Part shown: positions 24,014 to 34,253 of the stretch, piece by piece
How the letters are laid out: every line of letters begins with the position of its first letter
Numbering within the stretch: the stretch's first letter is position 1
Assembly (NCBI GenBank): GCA_016125475.1
Contig: WGLR01000029.1
Span: 42,386-106,385, forward strand
Direction: 5' to 3'
Length of the DNA stretch: 64,000 nt
Source: Betaproteobacteria bacterium
GTDB taxonomy: Bacteria > Pseudomonadota > Gammaproteobacteria > Burkholderiales > Ga0077523
Notes under the pieces: generated by a model
Databases searched by the model: none
Told to the model about the DNA's origin: nothing
What the model saw: only the letters and a program-made list of their open reading frames with translations
Program-made: the position numbers and the translations under genes

Positions 24014-25632
24014 GCCTCCACCGCGCGACCCTTGAGGGCGAACAGCCCCTGCGGTCGCTTCTGGATGAACGCGATGATCAGCACGAGAATCAGGATCTTC
24101 GTCGGGACGGCCCCGATGTACGGCTCCAGGAACTTGCTGACCACGCCGAGACCGAGCGCGGCGTAGACGGTCCCGAGCAGCTGGCCCACGCCACCGAGCA
24201 CGACCACCATGAACGAATCGATGATGTAGCTCTGGCCGAGATCGGGCCCCACGTTGCCGATCTGCGAGAGCGCGCAGCCCGCAAGACCGCCGATGCCGGA
24301 ACCGAGCCCGAAAGCGAGCAGGTCGACGCGGCCGGTACGCACGCCCATGCACGCGGCCATGGTCCTGTTCTGCGTGACGCCCCTGATGAACAGGCCGAGG
24401 CGCGTGCGCGAGAGGAGCAGCCATACGAGCAGCAGCACCGCGCCCGAGAAGGCGATGATCACGATGCGGTTGTAGGGGAACACGAGGTTCGAGAACTCGA
24501 TGCCGCCCGACATCCACGACGGATTCGCGACCTCGACGTTCTGGGCACCGAAGATCTGGCGCACGAGCTGGATCAGGAAGAGGCTGATGCCCCAGGTCGC
24601 GAGCAGCGTCTCGAGAGGCCGCCCGTACAGCCAGCGGATCACGGTGCGCTCGAGCAGCATCCCGACCGCTGCGGCGATCACGAACGACGTGGGCACGGCG
24701 AACACGAGATACCAGTCCACGCTGTGCGGAAAGTGGTCGCGGAAGATCTGTTGGGTCATGTACGTGGCGTAAGCGCCGATCATCAGCATCTCGCCGTGCG
24801 CCATGTTGATGACGCCCAGCAGCCCGTAGGTGATCGCGAGACCGAGTGCGACGAGCAGCAGAACGCTCGCCAGGCTCGCTCCGGTGAAGAACCGTCCGAG
24901 ATACGCGTACATCGCGAGACGTCTCTCGATCGCCTTCACGGCATCGGCAGCCGCCTCGTGGACCTTGGCCATCGCGGGCGATTCCTGGTCCTTCGCGGTC
25001 GAACGGGACAGTGCCATCAGGTCCGCCTTGACCCTCGGATCCGTGCTGCCGGCAAGCGTCTCGATCGCGGCGAGCTGACTGGCGGGGTCGGGACTGTGCA
25101 GGTTGGCGACAGCCTCCGCCTTGCGCAGAGCGTTGCGGATCTCCGGCACGGACTCGCGCGAGAGCGCCTTGCCGAGCAGCGGGAGATTGTCTCGACTGGG
25201 GTCGATCGCCTTGGCGGCCTCGAGACGAACCGCAGGATCCCTGGAGAGCAGACGCAGTCCCGCGATCGCCGATTCCGTCTGGGCACGGAGCCTGTTGTTG
25301 ATGCGGACCTTGTCGTATTCGTCGGGCTCCGGCGAGACCGGTGAACCGCTGATCGCGTCGACGAGCCCGGAGGACCGCTTGATCAGGAAATGCTTGTCGG
25401 GCGTGACCTGCAGGTCACCGCCGAGCAGAGCCTCGAGCACCGTGAGCGCCTCTTCGTCGCCCGCGGCCGCGATGGTGTCGATTGCCCTGGCCTTGTCCGA
25501 GGTTTCGTCGGACGCGAGATCCGCCATCGCGGCCGGCTCGAGCGCGAGTGCGCGCGGCACTACCGACAGCAGGCAGATCAGCACGCCGAACGCGGCCGCG
25601 TGGGCGTGAAGGCCCCTGAGGATCGTCCTCAT
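24010..25632 (-). CDS. urtB: Urea ABC transporter permease UrtB
   Basis: 540 residues. A signal sequence (residues 1-30) and a ~230-residue periplasmic helical-repeat domain, typical of UrtB, precede the permease part, which has ALGLAITYGLLGVINMAHGE, RPLETLLATWGISL, RGVTQNRTMAACMG and GGVGQLLGTVYAALG. The extra domain distinguishes it from the 300-residue amide copy at 4.5-5.4 kb. The next gene, urtA, is 111 bases upstream. Confidence 0.95.
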   Translation of the reverse strand: MRTILRGLHAHAAAFGVLICLLSVVPRALALEPAAMADLASDETSDKARAIDTIAAAGDEEALTVLEALLGGDLQVTPDKHFLIKRSSGLVDAISGSPVSPEPDEYDKVRINNRLRAQTESAIAGLRLLSRDPAVRLEAAKAIDPSRDNLPLLGKALSRESVPEIRNALRKAEAVANLHSPDPASQLAAIETLAGSTDPRVKADLMALSRSTAKDQESPAMAKVHEAAADAVKAIERRLAMYAYLGRFFTGASLASVLLLVALGLAITYGLLGVINMAHGEMLMIGAYATYMTQQIFRDHFPHSVDWYLVFAVPTSFVIAAAVGMLLERTVIRWLYGRPLETLLATWGISLFLIQLVRQIFGAQNVEVANPSWMSGGIEFSNLVFPYNRIVIIAFSGAVLLLVWLLLSRTRLGLFIRGVTQNRTMAACMGVRTGRVDLLAFGLGSGIGGLAGCALSQIGNVGPDLGQSYIIDSFMVVVLGGVGQLLGTVYAALGLGVVSKFLEPYIGAVPTKILILVLIIAFIQKRPQGLFALKGRAVEA

Positions 25633-25743
25633 GACCGAAATTCTCCCGGTGACTCCCGCGCATCGGGATCGAGCGCGGCGATTGTTATTTCGTGTGATCC
25701 CTGCCGGAAGGCACCCTTCCGGGCGCCTTCCGTTCCCTCGCGA

Positions 25744-27000
25744 TCAGAACTTCTGCTTCTTCTCGTTGCCGGGGATGTACGGGCTCCAGGGCTGGGCACG
25801 GATGGTCGTCTTGGTCTTCCAGACCACGTCGAACTGTCCGTCGTCCTGGATCTCGCCGATCATGACGGGCTTGTGGAGGTGGTGATTGGTTTCGTCCATC
25901 TTCAGCACGAAACCGGACGGGGCCTTGAAGGTCTGTCCGGCCATCGCCTTGCGGACCTTGTCGACGTCGGTGGACTTCGCCTTCTCGACGGCCTGCTTCC
26001 ACATGTGGATGCCGACGTAGGTGGCCTCCATCGGATCGTTGGTCACGACGGTGTCGAGGTTCGGGACGTTGTTCGCCTTGGCCCAGGCCTTGTATTCCTT
26101 GATGAACGCGGTGTTCTGGGGATTCTTCACGGACATGAAGTAGTTCCACGCCGCGAGGTGGCCGACGAGAGGCTTCGTGTCCACGCCACGGAGTTCCTCC
26201 TCACCCACGGAGAACGCGACGACCGGAACGTCGGTGGCCTTGATCCCCTGGTTGCCGAGTTCCTTGTAGAACGGCACGTTCGAGTCACCGTTGATCGTGG
26301 ACACGACGGCGGTCTTCTTGCCCTCCGACGCGAACCGCTTGATCTTCGCGATGATCGTCTGGTAGTCGGAGAATCCGAACGGCGTGTAGTCCTCCATGAT
26401 GTCGGCCTCGGCGACGCCCTTGCTCTTCAGGAAGGCGCGCAGGATCTTGTTGGTGGTGCGCGGATAGACGTAGTCCGTTCCGAGCAGGACCCAGCGCTTG
26501 ACGCTGCCGCCTTCCTTGCTCATCAGGTATTCGACGGCAGGGATGGCCTGCTGGTTGGGTGCCGCACCGGTGTAGAACACGTTCTGCGAGAGTTCCTCGC
26601 CCTCGTACTGGACGGGGTAGAACAGCAGGCCGTTCAGTTCCTCGAAGACGGGCAGCACGGACTTGCGCGAGACGGAGGTCCAGCAGCCGAACACGACGGC
26701 GACCTTGTCCTGGGTGAGCAGCTGGCGGGCCTTCTCGGCGAAGAGCGGCCAGTTGGAGGCCGGGTCGACGACGACGGGCTCGAGCTTCTTGCCGAGGACA
26801 CCGCCCTTCGCATTGATCTCCTCGATGGTCATGAGCGCGGTGTTCTTGAGCGCCGTTTCACTGATCGCCATCGTTCCGGACAGCGAGTGCAGGATGCCCA
26901 CCTTGATGGTGTCCGCGGCAGCGGCGATACCCGAGACCGACAGCGACCAGGCACCCGCCACGGCAACGGCGGCGGCCTTCAGTACATGACGACGATTCAT
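25744..27000 (-). CDS. urtA: Urea ABC transporter substrate-binding protein UrtA
   Basis: 418 residues. Tat-like signal (NRRHVLKAAAVAVAGAW, cleavage near AAAAD). The mature protein shows the UrtA features KVGILHSLSGTMAISE, VVVDPASNWPLFAEKA, FGCWTSVSRKSVLPVFEE and TNHHLHKPVMIGEI. An AGGGAG ribosome site precedes ATG 27000. First gene of the urt-ure operon, with a sigma-54 promoter 104 bases upstream. Confidence 0.97.
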   Translation of the reverse strand: MNRRHVLKAAAVAVAGAWSLSVSGIAAAADTIKVGILHSLSGTMAISETALKNTALMTIEEINAKGGVLGKKLEPVVVDPASNWPLFAEKARQLLTQDKVAVVFGCWTSVSRKSVLPVFEELNGLLFYPVQYEGEELSQNVFYTGAAPNQQAIPAVEYLMSKEGGSVKRWVLLGTDYVYPRTTNKILRAFLKSKGVAEADIMEDYTPFGFSDYQTIIAKIKRFASEGKKTAVVSTINGDSNVPFYKELGNQGIKATDVPVVAFSVGEEELRGVDTKPLVGHLAAWNYFMSVKNPQNTAFIKEYKAWAKANNVPNLDTVVTNDPMEATYVGIHMWKQAVEKAKSTDVDKVRKAMAGQTFKAPSGFVLKMDETNHHLHKPVMIGEIQDDGQFDVVWKTKTTIRAQPWSPYIPGNEKKQKF

Positions 27001-27103
27001 TCGTAGAGACTCCCTTCGGTTGGCTGGTTGAAATGACCAAGCGCCCTGTCGCTCCCCGTGGCACCCGCGCGGGGCACCTGCGACGCGCTCGGAAGCCCCT
27101 TCC

Positions 27104-27118
27104 GCAATCGATGTGCCA
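27104..27118 (-). promoter_or_regulatory. Sigma-54 promoter of the urtABCDE-ureABC operon
   Basis: On the minus strand the sequence is TGGCAC, five bases, TTGC. The GG and GC doublets are separated by exactly ten bases, as sigma-54 (RpoN) requires. Transcription should begin near 27092, giving a ~90-base leader before urtA. RpoN promoters of urea transport operons are commonly under nitrogen control through NtrC. Confidence 0.8.
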
Positions 27119-27216
27119 TTCCTCTCAGAATTGCCGAAAACCCTTATGAATACTGGCTTTTCGAGAAATGAACATCAGCAGCCGGAAACATTTCGGCAGC
27201 GGGATGCCTCATGCGT

Positions 27217-27233
27217 TGCACCGACTTGGAGCG
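27217..27233. promoter_or_regulatory. Candidate NtrC binding site 1
   Basis: TGCACC, five bases, GGAGCG: 10 of 12 positions of the NtrC palindrome TGCACC-N5-GGTGCA. It lies about 100 bases upstream of the sigma-54 promoter, the usual distance for an enhancer. Match made by eye. Confidence 0.45.
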
Positions 27234-27246
27234 CGCGCACCACGTT

Positions 27247-27263
27247 CGCACACACTCGGTGCG
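27247..27263. promoter_or_regulatory. Candidate NtrC binding site 2
   Basis: CGCACA, five bases, GGTGCG: 9 of 12 positions of the NtrC palindrome, 30 bases (three helical turns) from site 1 and so on the same face of the DNA. Two phased sites are typical of NtrC enhancers. Match made by eye. Confidence 0.35.
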
Positions 27264-27562
27264 CACTGCACCCGAACCGGTCAGGTCGACGCCCGTCCCC
27301 GTGCCGGCGTGACGGGAGAGTCGCCCCGGCGCGGGGGAAAGTCAGTCGAGGATCCGAGGAAACACGCGGACCGCGGCCGATGCGCGTGCGCGCAGACGGT
27401 CGCGACCAGCGACATGCGGTTGGGGGATGCAGGAAGACTGGATGGGACTCGTCGTCCCGGACACGTCAGGGGAAGTCGGCCGCGCGACGCGCGGGTACCA
27501 CGGGAGGCATCGGACCGGACAGGAGAGTGCGGGGCGGCGGTGCGCCCCGGCACGGTGGTCGA

Positions 27563-27838
27563 TCAGACGGGCTGGCTCTCGGCGTACCCGAGATCCCTCT
27601 CGACGAGAGGCTGCACGAGCAGAAGCGCTTCGCGCAGTGTCTCCTCCGGCAGGTTGTCGAGGCACTTCGCAAGCACGTCGGCGGCATCATAGGCCGTTTC
27701 GGGCAGGTCCTCCGCGGTCAGGTTCGCGAAGAATACCGACGCAGCGCCGAGTGTGCGCAACAGGCTCTCGCGCTCGTTCATGAGCATCTCGACCTCGGCA
27801 CGCAGCATCGCCGCGTCGTTCGTTTGCGGAAGGGCCAT
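27563..27838 (-). CDS. Small conserved-looking protein of unknown function
   Basis: 91 residues, not recognised. An AGAGGAG ribosome site 8 bases before ATG 27838 makes it a convincing gene. The sequence is acidic and largely helical: residues 12-30 (RAEVEMLMNERESLLRTL) could form a short coiled coil, and the rest is Leu/Glu/Asp-rich with one Cys. No signal peptide or membrane span, so probably cytoplasmic. It lies between urtA and a DUF3301 gene on the same strand, ~90 bases from the latter. Confidence 0.65.
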   Translation of the reverse strand: MALPQTNDAAMLRAEVEMLMNERESLLRTLGAASVFFANLTAEDLPETAYDAADVLAKCLDNLPEETLREALLLVQPLVERDLGYAESQPV

Positions 27839-27927
27839 GATGTTTCTCCTCTTTCACGGCATTACGTTGGAATGGTGCCACACCTTTGTGACCATTTATC
27901 GGCCATTTCCCGCGCACCTGAAGAGGT

Positions 27928-28257
27928 TTATCGCAGACTCACGACGTTCGAGCGCACGCCCGCGACACTGTCGAGCCTCAACGCGACGACCTGTCGCCCC
28001 AGCAGGGTCACGCTGCCCGCCGCGCGATCGTTGCCCGTCTCGCTGTACTCGAACCGGTAGACGCGACGCAGTCTCACCTGACCGTCGTCGCCCCGGTCGA
28101 GCCGCACGCGTGTCTGGGCGACCGTCCAGTCGAGAAACTGGAAGCCCTCGGCCGAACAGGCCCGTTCGCCGGCCGCGAGCGCGATCTCGCGTGCCTTGAG
28201 CGTGTCCAGCCAGAACCAGCCGAGGCCTACTGCGAGGGCGAGTGCGACCCATTCCAT
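27928..28257 (-). CDS. DUF3301 family membrane-anchored protein
   Basis: 109 residues. One N-terminal membrane helix (VALALAVGLGWFWLDTL), then the DUF3301 pattern: AREIALAAGERAC, FLDWTVAQTRVRLDRG, RLRRVYRFEYSETG, GSVTLLGRQVVALRLD. The function of the family is unknown. ATG 28257 gives the correct family start. It is 25 bases downstream of the ybaK gene, likely in one operon with the Nudix gene. Confidence 0.85.
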   Translation of the reverse strand: MEWVALALAVGLGWFWLDTLKAREIALAAGERACSAEGFQFLDWTVAQTRVRLDRGDDGQVRLRRVYRFEYSETGNDRAAGSVTLLGRQVVALRLDSVAGVRSNVVSLR

Positions 28258-28282
28258 GGCGTTTTCCGGCAACTGGACGGCG

Positions 28283-28780
28283 TCAGCCCCGGTCGTCGGC
28301 GATGCCGACCGACACGAGTACCGCCCCGAGCACGCGAACGACGTCCCCGGGGTCCACGCCGACGAGGTAGCCACGCTTGCCGCCGTTCAGGTAGATCCGC
28401 GACAGCCCCGTGATCGAGCGCTCCGCGTAGACGGGCATGGACTTGCGCGTGCCGAACGGCGAGGTCCCGCCGACGAGATAGCCCGTGTGCCGGTTCGCTG
28501 TCTCGGGTGTGCAGGGCTGTACGCCCTTCACACCGATCACGCGCGCGAGTTCCTTGGTGGAAACCTTGAGGTCGCCGTGCATGAGGACCAGCAGCGGGTC
28601 GCGCGCATCCGTCTCCATGACGAGCGTCTTCACGACCGCGTGTTCATCCACGCCGAGTTCGCGGGCGGACACCGCAGTCCCGCCATGCTCCTCGTACTCG
28701 TAGAGATGATCGGTGAACGCGATCCCCGCGTCGCGGAGTGCGCGCACGGCGGGCGTGACGGGCGGCTTCGGTTTCGCCAT
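28283..28780 (-). CDS. ybaK: Cys-tRNA(Pro) deacylase YbaK
   Basis: 165 residues. Trans-editing enzyme that removes cysteine wrongly attached to tRNA-Pro. Features: VSARELGVDEHAVVKTLV with the catalytic-type Lys, LLVLMHGDLKVSTKELARVIGVK and GYLVGGTSPFGTRKSMPVY, all typical of YbaK/EbsC. The start overlaps the stop of the Nudix gene by one base, so the two are coupled. Confidence 0.93.
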   Translation of the reverse strand: MAKPKPPVTPAVRALRDAGIAFTDHLYEYEEHGGTAVSARELGVDEHAVVKTLVMETDARDPLLVLMHGDLKVSTKELARVIGVKGVQPCTPETANRHTGYLVGGTSPFGTRKSMPVYAERSITGLSRIYLNGGKRGYLVGVDPGDVVRVLGAVLVSVGIADDRG

Positions 28781-29448
28781 CAGGGTTCGGCAGACAGGAT
28801 GCGGAAGAGGCTGTGCAGCATGCCGGCGGTGGCCCCCCAGATGTTGCGCCCCTGGTAAGGCATCGAGTAGTAGTGGCGCAGACGTCCGTCCTTCACCTCG
28901 GAATGGCGCCGGTGATTCACGGGGTCCAGGATGAACGCGAGCGGGACCTCGAAGATCTCGGCGACCTCGAACGGATCCGGCGCCAGTTCGAACGGAGGTT
29001 CCACCCAACCCACGACCGGCGTGACGCGGAAGCCCGTCGCGATGTCGTACTCGGGCAGGCAACCCAGGGGCTCGACGCACTCCCGGGGCAGGCCGGTCTC
29101 CTCGAGGGTCTCGCGCAGGGCGGTGTCGATGCGATCCCGGTCCCCGGGGTCGACGCGCCCGCCAGGAAAGCTGATCTGCCCGGCGTGCGCGTGAAGGTGC
29201 GCCGTACGTTGCGTGAGAAGGATCGTCGGACCGTTCGAGCGGTTGACGAGCGGGACCAGCACGGCCGCCGGAACCGGCACGCGTTCCTCCGGGTGGCGGA
29301 AGAGTGGCAGCGTGTCCTCCGGAGGCAGTGACCCGAAGTCGCGCCCGAGCCGCACCACGACCCAGTCGCGGTCCATCGGAGCGCGCACGGGCCTGGCGGA
29401 CACGGTCGGAACGGGGTCTTCCTCGACCCGGATCGGAGGGACGTTCAT
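28780..29448 (-). CDS. CoA-pyrophosphatase-type Nudix hydrolase
   Basis: 222 residues. The UPF0035 motif that marks CoA pyrophosphatases (LLTQRTAHLHAHAGQISFPGG) precedes the Nudix box (GGRVDPGD ... ALRETLEETGL). Enzymes of this type (NudL) split CoA or its derivatives to phosphopantetheine and 3',5'-ADP. ATG 29448 is the first reasonable start; the frame is open to 29550. Coupled to ybaK. Confidence 0.88.
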   Translation of the reverse strand: MNVPPIRVEEDPVPTVSARPVRAPMDRDWVVVRLGRDFGSLPPEDTLPLFRHPEERVPVPAAVLVPLVNRSNGPTILLTQRTAHLHAHAGQISFPGGRVDPGDRDRIDTALRETLEETGLPRECVEPLGCLPEYDIATGFRVTPVVGWVEPPFELAPDPFEVAEIFEVPLAFILDPVNHRRHSEVKDGRLRHYYSMPYQGRNIWGATAGMLHSLFRILSAEP

Positions 29449-29540
29449 CGAGAACGATTCTACCGGCCCCGCCGTCCGGCGCGAAGCGGCGACCGGTTTA
29501 TACTCGGTCGGTCCTGAACGTCCAAGCGGAGAACAGGCCC

Positions 29541-29906
29541 GTGCTTGCACACCGCCCCCGTCTCCCCGAAAGTCCCGCGCCGGAACGGCGGACCCCCGAT
29601 CCCACCCGTGTGCGGGCCGGCCTCGGCCTCAGGCCCCTGACCGGAGCGCTGTGCCTCGTGCTGGCCCCCCTGTCCGGCCACGCCGACTGCCGGCTGGAGC
29701 TCGAACTGATCGGCTCGGACCTTCACGGTGTCGTGCTCACCGAGCGTCAGAAGCAGGCGCTCGCGCCGCTCGTGGACGACGCGCTCAAGCTGTGCCGGAT
29801 CGGACGCGAGGCCGCCGCGCTGGAAGCCATCGAGAAGGCCCGTCACGTGGCCGGCATCAGGCGCAGTCTCGACGACCTCGACACGGATTTCGCCGCTCAC
29901 GAGTGA
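29541..29906 (+). CDS. Small putative exported protein, unknown
   Basis: 121 residues if GTG 29541 is used (GGAG lies 9 bases upstream); GTG 29610 is an alternative that would give a shorter signal. A hydrophobic segment (GALCLVLAPLSGHA) ends in a likely cleavage site before DCRLELELIG. The mature part is helical with two Cys residues (CRLEL and LKLCRIG) that may pair in the periplasm. Not recognised. Divergent from the Nudix gene. Confidence 0.5.
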   Translation: MLAHRPRLPESPAPERRTPDPTRVRAGLGLRPLTGALCLVLAPLSGHADCRLELELIGSDLHGVVLTERQKQALAPLVDDALKLCRIGREAAALEAIEKARHVAGIRRSLDDLDTDFAAHE

Positions 29907-29967
29907 CCCGTCGACGAACGGCGGTCCCGGCGGGCACCCGCGCACACGGCGTGGGTGTGACGGCGAT

Positions 29968-30870
29968 TCAGCTCCCGTCCCGCGGTCGGGCCGCCCGCGC
30001 GTACCAGCCGAGCAGCGAGGAATCGTCCGCATCGCCGAGCCCCGAGGCCGAGGCCGCATCGAACACTTCGCTCGCGCGACGTGCCATGAACCCCGGTGAG
30101 CCCACGGAGGACGCGGCGTCGACCGCGAGTCGCAGGTCCTTCCGCAGGATGTCGAGTCGCGCGTTCGGATGCGCGTCGTTCGCGAGCGCCCGGGCCATGC
30201 GGTCCTCGAAGATCCAGCTCGCTCCCGAACTCGCGCGCACGACCTCGAAGAGGCGTTCGAGGTCCAGCCCCAGGCGCCGGCCGAGATCCATCGCTTCGGC
30301 TGCGGCGGCGAGATTTGCGCCGGCGAGGAGATTGTTGACGATCTTGACGCGGGATCCGTCCCCGACCCGCTCCCCTGCGAAGAACCGCCGGGACGAAATG
30401 GCGTCGAGCACGTCGGCGCATCGGTCCGTGACGTCGACCGGCGCGGCGATCATCGTGCTCATCTCGCCGCACCGCGCACGGGCGGGCCCGCCCGAACACG
30501 GCGCATCCACGAGCGACACACCGATTCTGCCGAGGCGTTCCGCCGCCGAGGCCACGTAATCCGGCGGCAGGGTGCTCATCACGAAGACGTCTGGGCTTCG
30601 CCCCTCCGCGACCGCCCGGGCCACACCTTCCGGCCCGAACAGCACGTCTTCCGTCTGCGCCGCATCCACCACGAGCGTGATCACGATCCTGCACGCACGT
30701 GCGACCGCGGCGGGCCCTTCGCAGACCCGTGCACCGGCCTCGCGCAGAGGCGCCTCGGCTTCCGGCCTCACGTCGCGCACGCACACCGGGAAACCGCGGT
30801 CGAGCAGCCGTCTCGCGACCGCGCCACCCATGGCCCCCGCACCGATCACGCCGATCGCGTCCGGGTGCAT
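29968..30870 (-). CDS. NAD-dependent beta-hydroxyacid dehydrogenase (3-hydroxyisobutyrate/L-threonate dehydrogenase-like)
   Basis: 300 residues. Rossmann motif GVIGAGAMGGAVARRLL at the N-terminus, SGGPARARCGEMSTMI for substrate contact, and the catalytic Lys in GDGSRVKIVNNLLAG. Family members oxidise 3-hydroxyisobutyrate, L-threonate, tartronate semialdehyde and the like. The substrate here is not evident. It follows maeB after 14 bases on the same strand. Confidence 0.83.
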   Translation of the reverse strand: MHPDAIGVIGAGAMGGAVARRLLDRGFPVCVRDVRPEAEAPLREAGARVCEGPAAVARACRIVITLVVDAAQTEDVLFGPEGVARAVAEGRSPDVFVMSTLPPDYVASAAERLGRIGVSLVDAPCSGGPARARCGEMSTMIAAPVDVTDRCADVLDAISSRRFFAGERVGDGSRVKIVNNLLAGANLAAAAEAMDLGRRLGLDLERLFEVVRASSGASWIFEDRMARALANDAHPNARLDILRKDLRLAVDAASSVGSPGFMARRASEVFDAASASGLGDADDSSLLGWYARAARPRDGS

Positions 30871-30884
30871 CCCCCGCGCCTCCG

Positions 30885-33158
<2,274 letters not shown>

Positions 33159-33317
33159 GGGGGTGGAGGAGAGGACTGTGGAAGGCACCGGATTATACGC
33201 GGCGCCCGGCCCCGGCAGCGACCGTGCGGAACGAGCGGCCGCGTGGCCATCGCGACGTCGGGCGCGGGATTCGGGCTAGACTCCGGCTCCTGACGAATGG
33301 AAGGGGGAAGCGGAATC

Positions 33318-34211
33318 GTGCTGAGTCGCCTCATCGCACTGTGGTGCGGACTGGTCGTGACGACCTCGGGTCTGCCGGCAACCGCGGCCGACACGAACCG
33401 CGGGCTGCTCTGGGAGGTTCGCTCGCCGCAGACCACCGTCTATCTGCTCGGAACGATACACGTGGGCGAAGCGAGCCTCTATCCGCTGCCGGAGTCGATC
33501 GAGGCAGCCTACGAGGCGTCGTCGGTTCTCGCGCTCGAAGCCGACCTGACCACGCAGGACGCCCTGTCGTCCGCGTCGGCGGGAGCCATGTACGAGCCGC
33601 CGGACAATCTCGAGAAGCACGTGCCGCCGGCCCTCATGCACGAACTGGGCGACATCCTGAGCACCTACGGTCTGCCGGCGGATTTCGCGCGGGCGATGAA
33701 ACCCCAGATGCTCGCGATGGCCCTCACGATGTTCGAGATCGGCAAGGTCGGACTGGACGCGAGCCTCGGCATCGACCTGCACCTCGCGCGTCGCGCGCAT
33801 CGCGACGGCAAGCGGATCGTCGAGCTGGAATCCGTCGACGCGCAGATGCGCATGCTGGCGTCGATGCCCGAAGAGGCCCAGGTCGCCATGCTGGAATCGA
33901 CCGTGGACGGGATACGTTCCGGCACGCTGGTCAAGGACATGGTTGCGCTCATCGGCGCGTGGAAGGACGGCGACGCCGAGAAGCTCGACAGACTGGCCAT
34001 GCACGACCTCGACACAATGCCGCCCGCGGCGGCGCAGTCGCTGCGGCAGTCTCTCTACGACGAGCGCAACCGGGCCATGGCCACGAAGATCGCGGCGCTG
34101 CTCGCCGGGAAGGCGGTGGTGCTCGTCGCAGTCGGCGCGGGACACATGACGGGCGATGAAGGTCTCGTCGCACTGCTGACGGCGCGAGGCTATTCCGTGC
34201 GCCGCCTCTAG
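33318..34211 (+). CDS. TraB/GumN family protein, exported
   Basis: 297 residues. Signal peptide (LSRLIALWCGLVVTTSGLPATAA). The family shows GLLWEV, YLLGTIHVG near the N-terminus and VAVGAGHMTGDEGLVALL at the C-terminus, two Gly/His motifs thought to form a metalloprotease-like site in Tiki/TraB proteins. GTG 33318 is chosen because AAGGGGGAAG lies just before it; ATG 33297 is possible. Divergent from maeB; function unknown in bacteria. Confidence 0.85.
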   Translation: MLSRLIALWCGLVVTTSGLPATAADTNRGLLWEVRSPQTTVYLLGTIHVGEASLYPLPESIEAAYEASSVLALEADLTTQDALSSASAGAMYEPPDNLEKHVPPALMHELGDILSTYGLPADFARAMKPQMLAMALTMFEIGKVGLDASLGIDLHLARRAHRDGKRIVELESVDAQMRMLASMPEEAQVAMLESTVDGIRSGTLVKDMVALIGAWKDGDAEKLDRLAMHDLDTMPPAAAQSLRQSLYDERNRAMATKIAALLAGKAVVLVAVGAGHMTGDEGLVALLTARGYSVRRL

Positions 34212-34253
34212 GGTGGGCGCCCTCCACACGGCTGCAGGACGGCACTGGACGAC

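Larger units (their letters stand above)
27001..27562. other. Upstream control region of urtA, no gene seen
   Basis: 562 bases. It holds the sigma-54 promoter and the two candidate activator sites listed separately. The part from about 27270 to 27562 is very G/C-rich; I see no further gene there. The open frames that cover it on both strands lack ribosome sites and recognisable products. Confidence 0.55.

Noticed and set aside
27251..27275. GGTGC-N5-GCACC palindrome as an NtrC site
   Set aside because: Half-sites are inverted relative to the NtrC consensus GCACC-N5-GGTGC.
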